Of a stretch of 64,000 nt of DNA, positions 22,160-34,000 are shown piece by piece. This DNA comes from Asterochloris sp. CNOR1 (Eukaryota; Chlorophyta; Trebouxiophyceae; Trebouxiales; Trebouxiaceae): NCBI GenBank assembly GCA_963969365.1, contig OZ017751.1, positions 3,100,001-3,164,000 of the forward strand, given 5' to 3'. Positions within the stretch are counted from its first letter, which is position 1; each line of letters starts with the position of its first letter. The notes beneath the pieces were generated by a model. That model searched no databases. It was not told the DNA's origin and worked only from the letters and a program-made list of their open reading frames with translations. The translations under genes were made by a program, and so were the position numbers.

Positions 22160-25100
22160 TAGGTGCTGTTGCAGAGAAGCGGGTCATGATGGCCAACTCG
22201 ATCATAAGCAAGTATCCGCGTATACGTAAGCCTGAATCAAGAGGTAAGCTGGCTATGCAATCACTGCCCATGCATATGCAACGCATATATATATACATAT
22301 AGCAGCCAATGCTATAAAGAGGGCAGGGTGCACAAAATGAGCTCTTTGCAATTGCACCCAGCTTCTGATATGACGAGTCTTGGCCAATGCATTGGACGCC
22401 TTCATGGTCTCTGGGTGGCCAACTAGTTCAGGCTCAAGCAGTCAATGCTGTCCCTGACTGTGCTTCCTCAGATCACCCTGACAGCAGGCTTATTGCCTGG
22501 CTTTGACTATTTGTGTAGAATGAGGTTGCAATGCACTGCCACCCCGCCGCCTTTTGCTAAGCTCACCCTGGTCTCTCACTGAGTGCATTGCAATTGGTGC
22601 ACTCATGTGGGTTGCCTCATGTTGCTGGATGTGCCTGCAGGGGTAGCTGCCCTCAAGAAGAAGCAGCCTCACGGCGAGGTGGCGGTGCCCAAATGGGCCA
22701 GCCACAGGGTGAAGAAAAGTTGGAGGTGTCAAAATCACAAATCAAAGGAAGAGGATTGTCCCTGGGCCAGATGAGAAGCCACCCGTGGCTCCCAAGCTCA
22801 AGGCGCAGGAGACTGGGGCACGCGTGCAGGGTCCAGCACCTGCCCCTGTGAGCATGCAAGCGCCCAGCTGCAGGAGACTGCGTGATTGCAAGGGCTTGAA
22901 GAAGCCAGCCAGGTATGCTGAGGTGAGCTCCACAGCGCCTGCTGAGCCCAGCGCAGTAGCTTCAGCAGGGAGCGCTGCTTTGGCTTCTGTTCATGTTATG
23001 GGCGGCCCCAGTTGGCAGCCTGTGCATGCCTGCAAGAAGGAGAAGTTGATGCATTTCAGCTTCTTGGCTGGCCTGTGGCCCCCCAACATGATACTTTTGA
23101 GGATCCTCAACATGATCTCAAGAGTTGCAGCTAGTCTCATGAGTTGCTGACCCCTGCTGACAAGTGCTGCACAGAACCTCACACAGCTGACCATACTGCC
23201 TGCAGGGAGGGGTTGGGGTTCTGAAGGCAGAGGCCCCTGCTGATAACAAGGCTGAGAAGCCGGCCAGAAAGAGCAAGGGCACTGCAGCGCCAGCCTCAGG
23301 AGCTGGAGCCCCAGGCACAGCACAAGCATCATGGGCCAGGCGTGGGGGCAATGGAGGCCTCTCCAAGGCAGGGACAGCTGCGCATCTGCAGCAGGCCATG
23401 GCAGAGGAGGATGCAGGTCAGTGACTGCAATTCTCCCCCTGCATGTGCTGAAGCGTGATGCAGTGCCCCTTCATGCTACATTCGCCAGTTGCCAGGCACT
23501 TGAGCAAAGCGCAGAAACTCCAAACTACAGAGGGGATGCTGCATTGACACAATCACGGCTGCCTGTCATCCAGGCAGGCAGAGACAGAAGCTGGCGAGTC
23601 TTAAAGGCGGTGACACAAAAATGGCTTTCAGAGCCACACGGCGTGTTTGCCAATGAGCCATGCAGCACACACACACAGCTTTGGTGCTTTGCCCTGCAGA
23701 GACACGCAAGGCGGCGGGTGCTCAAGGGCCAGGAGGTGCCCAGGCCCGGAAGCAGCACAAGCGCAAGGGCCCGGCCTCAACAGCTGCAGCCCTAGCTGAG
23801 ACAGCTGCAGGAGAGGGCTGCGTCGCGGTCCCCTTTGCATCTGAAGCAGGCCCCAGTGTGCAGGCCGGCGACACGCTGGAGGATTGGGCCGACGCAGCAC
23901 TGGCCATGGCAGAGCTGGCAGAAGTGGGAGCAGGCCAGTGAGGGCGTCTCCCTGGCTTTGTCCACTGCGCTTGCAGCTGGTCCAGCGCCCTGCCCTGCTG
24001 CATGCTCGCCCAGGCAGACACTGCAGCCACAGGCCGGGCAGAAGCAGTGGACAGCATGTCCCAACATGGCACATGTGCACAAGCTGCCTGCCTTGCAGCC
24101 ACCCAAGTGGTGCCCTGCCAGCAAACTGCTCTATGGTTGGCAGGTTGAAATCGGCAGTCACGAGCTGCACAGCACACCAAGGTCTCAACTGCAGGCCACC
24201 GCACTGTGCCCCTGCAGGCGCAGAGAGGTTTCCTGCCCCCAGGAGGGGCGCGCAGCCCATTGACAGCCCTCAGCAGGGCTGGGCGGCGGGGTGGTACACC
24301 GCGGGTACCCAGGAGGCAGCCCCAGCAGCTGCAAGGGGGTGTGGCAGTGAAGGAAAGAAGGATGGAGCAGCGGCGGCGGGTGAAGGTCAGTGAACGCAGT
24401 TCTGTATGCTGCTGTCTGCACGATGAAGGGGCAATGCCTTGCATGACTGTGCAGGGGAGCGTGCCTCGGCAGCAGTGTCTTGGGTTTTAAGGGCGCTGGC
24501 AGCAAACCACTGCTCTGCCAACTGAAGCCAGCATGCAGTGCTGTCATCTGTGCCATGCAGGAGCCCCCGGTCCATCCGACCCCCTGCGCGCCCAGCAGCA
24601 GGCCATCCCCCCGCCCAAGGGCAAGGCAGTTGCCCACGAACTTGGTGCCCCACACGAGGCTGCTGCAGCAGATGGTGGTCTGAGCGCTGCGGCAGGCCCC
24701 ACAGGGTCCACAGGAGGGCCCTCAGCGTTTGAAGCCGGCGTCGGTGGGCTGGAGCAGGTGGCAGGCATTGCAGACCTGGATGCTGCAGGTCAGCCGAAGC
24801 TGCACTCTGCTTTGCTCCTGTCCTGGGCGCTTGCTCCACTGGGAGGCCACTTTCCAGGTGCCCCCTGTGCTGCCTGTGCGCCAGGCCAGGTGTGGCTGCA
24901 GACCAGTGGGCTGCAGCCCAGTTGAGTCAGTGCCTGGTGCCTGATCTTGGCCACTTGGATGATCTGCCTTCACAACAAATGAGCCTTCACAACAAAAGGG
25001 ACGCAGCTCTGTTTGTCCCGTTCTCTCCAGCGCCTGGCACCAAGCTGAATGCCGCCAGACTTTCTGGCAGGAAGTGATGTCATGCAGTCCTCTGCTCGGT

Positions 25101-28100
25101 GCCCTGCAGGGTTGCCTGGGTCTTCAGAGCCCCACAGCCCTGCATCATCAGGCAGCAGCCTGCAGTCGCAGGGCGTTGAGGCAGAGTACCTGTCCTGCGA
25201 GGAGGCAAGTGACGTTTTCATGGATGACTGGGAGGTGCCCACGGCAGCAGCCTTGGGCATGACTGATGAGCAATTTGACGCCGCGCTGCAGCAGGGCGTC
25301 ATTGGCAACAACCAGACCGAGCTTGGTGAGGCCCAAGTGCTGTCATGCATTGGCGCCTGTAATGACTACCAGGACCAGCTTGGTGACACCTGAATGCTGT
25401 CAAGCCTTGACAATGCTGCAGCGGGGGCAAAATGATTTCCAGGACCTGCTTGATGTGGGAGCTGGCCTGGCGCATTCCTGTGAGCTATGTGGCAGCGTGG
25501 CATGCTGCAGTTGTGGTGGCTCTAATGGGGTGGCTGCTTTGCATGCCTAACTCCAGCAGCAGGGCTCGCCGGAGACTGATAAAGCCTGGCAGTTCCTTGG
25601 TGCTGAGGTGCGCAATTGACACACCAGCCCAGTTCCAGATGGCGCTCTGCTGGAAACGCTGTTGCACAGCAGCCGGCTCTGTGTGCAAGATGGCAGTGGC
25701 GCCATGTCATACTGTAGGAAGTGCAGCAACTGTGCTGCAATGCTCTTGTCCACTGTACTTCAGTGTCTTCTATGTACGCAGAGAAGGCCCAGTGGCTTTG
25801 CTGGTGTCCTATCTGGTCTGCATGACCTCCATGGGGCTGATATCAGTATAGTTGTTTGCCTTCTGGTGGCTTGCTCTGCAGCTGGCCATGCTCTGCTGGC
25901 TCATCAAGGCACGTGCTTAAAGCTTAGCAGGAAAGATGGATCAGCGGGACACTTGTCATGGGCAAGCACGACCCAAACTTTGCCTTGAGTGATGCTGGCT
26001 CAGCTGTGTTCTGTCCTCTGCAGACCATGTGCTCTGGCAGACATTGTGGGCCTGTAGGTCAATTGTACCCCAGCAGAGCTGTTTCTTGCCCTGCAGGTCA
26101 TAGTTGTCTCCTAGGGGACAGGAATGCTGGCAGTTGGTCTGCCAGACAACTCCGCCACTCAGCCATCAGGCCCTGTCTGCTACTCTTATCGCGCTGTGTG
26201 GTGTCTCCTGGCCCCTGCAGGTGCTTTCTATGGCAGACAGGTTGCACCTGCTGGCGCAGTTGGGCTTAGCTCCAGCTGGCACCCCTGTTGTCTGCAAGTC
26301 CTGCAGGCACAGCTGCTACCCAACAGCACAGGGATATGGGTGTCTTGCAGCTTTGCCGCCAAGCTGCTCACACAGCGCTGTCTGGGCGGTCTGCCCTGCT
26401 CTGCTCTGGCTGGATGTGCACTTGTTTTGGGCCCCAGCGGAAGCAGACCCCTCTAGTTCCCAGCTGCGCTGGCCACTTACCTGCGCCGCATACAGATGCA
26501 AGGAGTCAAGTCCAGATGCTGCGCAGCAGGCCCTGCCCAGCCATGAGCAGCTGCACAACTTCCCCTCATGGGGCAAAGTCCGTCATCTAGCTTTGTGCCG
26601 CAGTCAGCGAGGTCTCACCGAGCCTTTTTGTGTCCCTGTAGAGGCTACGAGCTGGCAGCTGGGCTACCCGGACCTGGACCGGGCTATTGTGGTCGGCCAG
26701 GCAGTTGTCAGAGCTGGGCAGGAGAAGGGAGCAGATGCATTTCTTCGAAACCTGAAACGCCTGCGGTCACGCCTGGAGGCTCATGGGCTGACAATGGTCT
26801 TCGTCGAGGGGGACGGAGACTGCCTGGTGCGCAAGTCTTGTGGCTGTCCTGTGGGGAAGGTCTGCAGTAGTGAAGCACAGCTATATGTGCAACAGTATGC
26901 AGGGGCTATTTGCTTTGATGAGTGCAGACGTGCTGGTAGGCCAGAGAGATGCAGCCAGGGGTTTTAACAGACTTATGGCCCCACCCAGACGGGGAGACAG
27001 CAGCACGCACTTGCTGAGTCATTGATGGCTCAGCAAGAGCCCATGTGCTTGCTGCAGGACCCCTCCTGCCCTTTCACTGAGCTGTGCATGACACACTGGT
27101 TGCCAGACGTGAGAGACAAGCTGGCGGCTGCCTGCAGGCGGCTGTTGACAGCTGCATCAAGCTGGCTGGCATCTCATGACGCAGAGCAGGGTCCAAGCCT
27201 TACAGGGGCTGCCCAGAACCACTTGGGGGGTGCAATGCCAGATATGTGCCTGCAGCTGCGTCCAATTGTCTTTGATTGATGACACTGATTGCATTGCATG
27301 ATGCTGCTCAGTCCTTACTGCAGTGTCCTGCCCGTAGGACCCAGCTCTGCCAATAGGCTGGCTAACAGCGTTGCCTGCAGAAGACCTTTCTTGGCCGCAC
27401 GGTTGGCTAAGCAGCCTTCCCACTGATGGGCAGGGCGCACTTCTGACGCTGAGAAGCTTCAGTCCTGCCGTCCCATCAGATCATATTGTTCAAACCGAGG
27501 TCATACGCTGCAGTTTCAGGCAGTCATTGCGCTGGTCGCTGAGGCTGGCAGGTGCCCCGACGAATTGCGGAGGCGCATTGCTCAACACCTCTGGGAAAAC
27601 AGGTAGGATGGCCTCTTGATTCTGCTGATGTTTGCAATTTGAGCTGATGAGACCTGTGCATTCTTGAAGTCCCCTTTGCTGCTGCTGATGGCTGAATCTC
27701 CACACCCAGCCTGAGGGGCTTGCCATCTGCTCAGAACTCTTTGTGACATCAGTGCCACCGGCCGTCGGCTACTCTGCATGGAGCCTGTCAGAGTGATGGC
27801 CCTGCAGGATGCCAGCGTGGCAGTGGGGGCATCTGCCGGCCTCTCAGCTCGTGCAGTGCAACAGCCCTGGGTGTGCAGTGCAACAGCACGTACTTTCACG
27901 CTGCTAAGACAGCATAACATGCTTGCGCTACACCATTGCCGACTGGTAACTGACTAAACCCTGGGGTTTGCAACTACTGGCTAGGAGCCAGCCTGCAGGT
28001 AGCATGTCAGACTGGCTAAGCCCAGGGCTGTTGCACTGCACAAGCCCTGGACAGTGTGCACCCGCATCGGCTGCCGCAGTGCACCAAGCTGGTTGTTGTG

Positions 28101-31000
28101 GTCCACAGAGCCGCTGATGCAACATGTTAATTGCCATTTCTGACCTGCGCAGCTTGTCCTCCCGCAGGAGTTGCTGGCCTCAGGCCCCCGCATAGTACAA
28201 GTAGCTGCCACAACATGCCAAGGAACGCCCTGCAGGAGCACATGTCGAGGGCTGAGCCCCTGCGGCACACCAAATTGCTCATGCACTCTGCAGGTCTGGG
28301 CTGATGTGCTCCTGAAGTGCAGTGGTGCTCCTGCAAGGCTTGCTACAAGCCTCCAATGGCGCCAGCAAATGCTGCAGTACATCAGTTTGCTACTGCAGTC
28401 TTGTACACTACTGGTGACGGGCCACTTAGTCTCCTGCGGGGCTTGCTATGAGCGTCTGGCGGCGCCGAAGTTGGCTGCTGCAGTGCATCATTTTGCTTAT
28501 GCAGTCTGGTGTTGGTGACGGGCAACCTGCCCTTTTGCAGGGTGCACTACCAGCCCCTATTAGCACCTGAGGTCAACCCAGAAGAGTCCTCTGATGCCGC
28601 CCGGCGCTTTGACGAATACCTGGCTCACCTAGAGCGCCCGGGCACCTGGGGCGACAGGACTTGCCTGGTGAGGGCTAAGTGTGGTTCCACGATGTGCTCG
28701 CAAGCCATGCTTCTGGCCGGAGAAGATTGGCATCACTGGGCTGCCCAGCAATTGTCACACGGCTGGGGCCGAACTGTTGAGCCAAGCTTGTGAATGCATG
28801 CTGCTGACCCCTTCCCAAATGCTGTCCCCAGCGGTTCAGCGCAGCTGGGCATGAACAGGACCTCAGGGCCCATAGCCATGCTGCCGACTCTGCTGGAGTG
28901 CTGCAATGTCTGTGCCAAAATGCGTGTTGCTTGTGGACCCCACCTTGGCGGGAGGTGACTTGTTGGTGCGTTCATACTTGCAGTGGTCGATGGGTTTGCC
29001 TCATCCCCCGGGTCGCTGGCAAACCTGGACACTTCAGGATCTGTCGGGGTACAACTAATGCCGGCGAGGCACCATAACTGGGACAGCGCACAACCTGCAC
29101 ACGACCCCAGTTGTAAGGCCTACTTTCCATGTCTGTCCTGCTGCAGGAGGCTGTTGCGACTATGTACAGCAAGACTTTCATGATTGTCAGTGACCTGGAG
29201 TGCGACAAAGAAGTTGACTGGTGAGACTAACAGCAGCCTGCAGGCAGGGTGTGCAGCTGTGCCTGCTGCTGCCAGCTGCACAATGGGGCACAAGGCCTGG
29301 CTGCATCTTCTCACCAAGCATAGTGGGGTCACACTGGCTGTTGAAAAAGTTGAGCACGGCTTCAGCAATCTGTGGCCACACAATCGATGCATTCTAAAAT
29401 CGCGCTTTGCTGGGAGCCATTTGGCCACTTTCCCCCTCTGCGTTGCCCCAGCCAGCTGCCAACTGACTCTGTACACTGACACCAGTTGCCCATATGCAGG
29501 GTTGTCCCAGAGGAGCCCAATGATAGCACAGTTGTCTGCCTGGCATACCTGCAGGGGAGTCACTACAACTTCTGCAGGTGAGGGAAAGGTAGACTTTGAC
29601 CTCAGACTGCTTGCTGTGCAGGCTGCATCAGGTGAGCCTGCCTGTCACTGCTTGGGCATTGTGACATGCTGCAATGGTGGCCAGACATGCACTTTGGCTG
29701 GCAAGTCTGATTTGAGCTGTCAGCTGCGAGATGCGGGGGGTCACAATAACCCACCACACCCAGGAGCCTTGAGCTTTTTAAGAGGGGCATGGGAGCCTGA
29801 CTGGAACAGGGATCCTGCTCTTGAGGCAACCAGGCTTGGAGTCATGATATGCACTGATGTAGTGCCTATGGTGCATGCAGGCCAATTGAGGGAGGTCAGG
29901 CAGCCAGCAGCTCTGCAGCAGCTGGCGAAGTCCTGTTCAAGGCGCCGTCGGATGGCTCCACCACGCAGGCAGAGGCAGCTGCTGGTGGCCAACCAGCGGG
30001 CAGCAGCGGGGAGCAGGCGGATGCTGGGGAGCACGCTGCTGGCCAGACGGCAGGCCAGCAGCTGCCTGGGGCGTTTTGGGGCGCCTCCACTGCCCAGTGG
30101 GCGGCAGCTGGCATGGACGAGCAGGCAGCTGGTATGGACGGGCTGGCTGCAGGGGCTGGGCTGGGGCAGACAGGTACTATGCCTTGAACGCTTCAGCCTA
30201 TATTCGAAGCAGTTGCAGCTGAAAGCTTCCTGTATCTTAAGGCAGCCCAAAACTTGACCTCATTGCAACTGGCAGATGTGCAGCTTGTTGGACAGCCTCT
30301 GTTTTGGGGAAGCTCTGGTTGTCATGAGGCAGGCAGTACCACTGGGGCTCCTCCATCTGGCGGCCAGCGCTGGCTATGGCATGCTGAGCAAGGCGAGCTG
30401 AGTAGCAAAATAGGTCATGCACACCCCGCTGACCATCATTGACATACCCAGATGGGGATGAGGCCATGCCAGATGCCCCTGACAGCAGCTCGCCCGAGCA
30501 GCAGCCTGAGCAGCCCCAGCCTTGCCAGGGCACGAGCAGGCAGGAGCATGGACAGCAGCAGGCTGCCGCAGGGGGAGGAAGTGGTGCTTGACAGCGCAGG
30601 GCTGGGGTCAAGCGCAAAGCCGTAGAGGCCGGCCTGCCTGACGCCCCTCCTGCCAAGAAGGGACGCAAGCTGGCAGTGGGTGAGCCAGGCAGCGGAGCAT
30701 CTGAAGGCTCCTGCTGGAGCAGTTTTGTGGCAAAGTGTGACCAGGCAGGCAGCCAGAGGTCCCTGGGCAGCGCCACAGCGGCGTCAGTGGCTCAGGTCGC
30801 TGATGCAGCTCAGGGTCCAGCTGCAGGAGGTTCACGCGACGCAGAGATGGGGGAAGCAGGTCAGCAGCTTGCCGCCGGCTCACATGGCCCTTCCATTCAC
30901 TGGGCAGGCTTATGCACCAGTTTTCAGCTCTCTCATGCACATGTCTTCCACCTTTAGGCTTCATCACAGCTGCTGTGCTGAGGGTGCCAGTGCGTTACAG
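22160..31000 (+). CDS. OTU-domain cysteine protease (probable deubiquitinase) with Ala/Gly-rich flanks
   Basis: Chained exons: 23206-23416, 23700-23933, 24218-24385, 24561-24788, 25110-25325, 26642-26826, 27514-27602, 28541-28667, 29147-29220 and 29500-29577. The OTU catalytic Asp and Cys lie in VFVEGDGDCL at the end of 26642-26826, followed directly by FQAV in the next exon. RRRIAQHLWEN, FDEYLAHLERPGTWGD and ATMYSKTFMIV give the middle of the fold. The catalytic His is in GSHYNF at the end of 29500-29577. OTU proteases cleave ubiquitin chains. Upstream exons 23700-25325 are Ala/Gly/Pro/Lys-rich, all multiples of three and all phase 1 at both ends. Candidate start exons near 22160-22230 and 22640-22710 are uncertain. 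Downstream, 29894-30173 (Ala/Gly/Gln-rich) and about 30601-30678 (VKRKAVEAG, AKKGRKL, NLS-like) are probable C-terminal exons, suggesting a nuclear protein. Gene ends are not fixed. Confidence 0.72.
23934..24217 (+). other. GC-AG intron in the OTU gene
   Basis: The exon ends GGAGCAG and continues GCCAGTG. A GT eight bases into the intron (GTGAGG) would leave phase 2 and run into a stop in the next exon. The GC site keeps the phase-1 pattern of the neighbouring exons, whose donors read GGTCAGTG in equivalent positions. Confidence 0.55.
28270..28585. repeat. About 107-bp tandem repeat at an OTU exon acceptor
   Basis: GCTGCAGTACATCAGTTTGCT near 28371 recurs as GCTGCAGTGCATCATTTTGC near 28478. 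Each is followed about 60 bp later by a related segment (GGGGCTTGCTATGAGCG, then AGGGTGCACTACCAGCC). A third weaker copy starts near 28290. The last copy carries the real acceptor at 28540 and the start of the exon encoding VHYQPLLAPEV. Confidence 0.6.
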
Positions 31001-34000
31001 CCATGAGTATTACGCTAGCTGGGGAAGGCAGGGTCAGTGTCTGGAAGTCATAACGGGCATGCATGGCTTGCACTGGCAGTATGCAGACAGCAATGGCACA
31101 CATGCAATGGAGGCTGCCAGTATCAGTAAGCCTGCCTTCCTGCGAGAAGTGCAGCCGCATGTCCTGCTGCCTGTAATGGCAGTGGTCTGCAAATCCCTGC
31201 ACCACCGGCCTGGCTCAGGCTGACAGCCTGCTGCTGTGTGCGCCCTGCAGTGCTCTCATGGCAGCACAATTCGGCAGCCAAACACCTCTGCACCATCAAA
31301 GTCTTGCCTCGACCTGTGCTGACCTAGTAGCTAGCGCCTGCAGGGATCCAGATACGGGATGATATGCAGCAGGAGCGCGCAACAGGGCTGGAGCAGCATT
31401 AAGGCGCTGACGCAGAAGTTGGCGAAGGGGCAGCTGGCAGTGCCGCTGCCCCCACGCCAGAGGGGGCTGGCAACATGGCGGATGACCGTTCAGGTGAGAG
31501 CCTGCTGTTCAGCTTCCAACAGCACGTGCTTTGTCATCTGAGCATCCTTTTGCAGGACGCTGTTGACTGTAATGTCGGCAATGGCTTGTGCACCAGCTCG
31601 CAAATCGAAGTTGCTGGCTGCCCTGTCACTGCTGCAGCTCTGCACTCCCTGTCATGCTGGCCCCTCACGGCCCCAGCAAACAGGTGCCCTGCTGCCTATC
31701 TCGCCAGTCTTGCACAGTGCCCAGCAGAACGCAGCGTCGCCAAAATCCCCATGCTTGATGCTCTGCTGCTTGGTGTGTGCCCTGCAAGGAAATTGCTCCT
31801 CTGGTGGGTTGGACCTGGTCATTCTGGCGTACCTGTCTATGTGCAAGATTCTACAAGCCACATGGCTGCCACAAGGACAGCTGCAAAGCGCAGCAGCTAG
31901 TTGTCTCTCACGTCCTGAAAGGGCAGGGCGCTGCACAAAGGTTGCATGTACTGCCCACTGAACATGACACTATGAAGATAGCTGGCCACTACCAGACACA
32001 GGACCTTACTCAGTACAGGGCAGCAAGCAACATGATGGTTCTCATGCAGGATCCTGCGTGATGAGAAGCTGGCAGAGCGTATCAGAGCTGATGCAGCCAC
32101 CGTGGAGCCCCTTGGGAGTCACAAAGCTGCCCAGGGGGCAGAAGGCTCAGCCAGCCAGGCCAAGGGGAAAGGCGGCAAGCGGCCAGCAGCCGACGGGCAT
32201 GGGCCTGCAGCGCTGTCTGTGGCAGGCCTTGCTGCCTTGCCTGACACGCCTGCATCCTGAAGGCTGTCCAGAAGGCACAGGCTGCCGCTGGGCAGACGTT
32301 CCGGTCGGCAAAGCAGCAGCTGGGGAGGCTTCTACTGGGAAGACTTCCTTAGCACAGAAGGCAGCAGGTGGGCTGCCAGCCTTGGGCAAAGCTGCTGCCG
32401 GCCAGACAACAGCTGCTGGCCAGGGCCCAGCGACACCAAAGGCGATGCAGCTTGCCGTCAGAGAGGCAAGCAACAAATCTGCTGCCGCGCTACAAGCAGC
32501 TGGTGCTGCTGCCTGTGCAGCAGCAGCCCTGAGGCCTCAGGATGCAAAACCCCACTTGGACTGGGCGAAGAAGACCCTGCATTAGCCCATATTCAGAAGA
32601 CTGTATCCGAGGACAAATTGTCAAAGGCCATTCAGGCAGCGAAGGCCATTTAGGCAGCGACTGCAGCCCAGAAGGCTGCTACGCTTGCTGCCAAGCGCAA
32701 TGATACCGAGGTGGGCCGCAGGGCCATGTCGTGCTGCAGAGCTTTGCAACTGGTCCTGCTCAAGCACGCAGAAGCACACTCCAGGGTGCGCTGACATGTG
32801 TTGGCCCCGCTGGACCTCATACATTGTCCAAACGCTACTTGCCCAGCCAGTACCTGCTCACAATTCCAAAAGCGAGCTGTAGCCTGAAAGCGCTGCACAC
32901 TGCTCAGGCCGCTCTATGGCTGAATTGTTTTATGAACCACTTGGGCACTTCTGGCAACCAAGGAGTTGAAGGGACTCACCCTGCACAATTCAGTCCACCT
33001 GGCTTGTGCTTGCTTTCTGTGCAGGCGGCCACGCTGGACGAGTGTATTGCCAGCGATGCAGCCAACGCCTCCGCTGTGGCCGAGAAGCACCTGACTGCCA
33101 TGAGGCGGAGCATGCAGTGGTTGCCTTGGAAACGGCTGTTGCTGAGATGCAGGCCCTTGCGCCTGCAATGGCAAATGCAGGCCGCCCAAGGTAGGCCGTG
33201 GTTTCTGTCGCGCCAAGTCTGAAGAGCGCAACCTACTTCAAATGCCAGATGAGAATGCCTGTGCTTCTTGCATGGAGCCTTTGCATGCAACTCATTTAGC
33301 AGTCACAGTTTCTTACTTTGCTTTGTGCTCTGTGCGTGCTCTGCATGCGTACCCACATGGTGCTGCATTACCCACATGGTGGTGTCTCAGAGAAGGCCCC
33401 AGCACCTTGCAAAGGTGCAGATGGCCCTGGGTGCATTTTGCAACTCCGCGGGGAGCATGTGGCATGGCTTATCCCTCTGGGTCTGCTTATGCGCAGCTTA
33501 GAGCTGCAGGAGGTGGTTGTGAGGCATTTGGCAGATCTGGGCTGGGCTCTTGTCTGGCCGGCATCGCTGCAGCGAGCTGCCACCCGCTGTGCAAGCAGCC
33601 GCAGGCCCTGCATCACAACTTCTGCACACATGCTGCGCTGATGCATGCTGGAGTTGGAAAAAATGCTGAGCGCACTTTCACAGCTGCCTGAGCCCAATTG
33701 GTGCAGAGCCTAGCAAGTGAGGGTGTGAGGACTGGCCCCCGTCAAATCGAAAAAGGCCCACTGCCATGCTACATGGGGTCAGCACTCATCGACGCGCAGC
33801 ATCCTGCCACAGGCTGTGCAAAATGCTCAACCTTAGCTCCCTTACAACTTGCTCTCTTCCTTCTGCAAAGCTATACAGGCGGAACAAGTTCTCGCATTTC
33901 TGTGGATGCAGGCGTCCTGCTGCCGACGCAAACTCCCATGGACATGCCACTATCCTGACCTGACTTGCAAAGAATGATGCAGGTATGACGCCTCATGGCT

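Noticed and set aside
22280-22303. ATATATATACATATAG as a TATA box of the OTU gene
   Set aside because: It lies downstream of probable coding exons (22160-22230) and has no start site attached; more likely simple-sequence intron DNA.
29184-30257. 357-codon plus-strand frame as a separate gene
   Set aside because: It covers OTU exon 29500-29577 in a different frame and several introns; OTU motifs and phases support the spliced model.
31360-31495. Exon reading GWSSIKALTQKLAKGQLAVP as part of the OTU or U-box gene
   Set aside because: The frame is open with a GT donor, but I could not chain it by phase to either neighbour and it lies outside the repeat arm.
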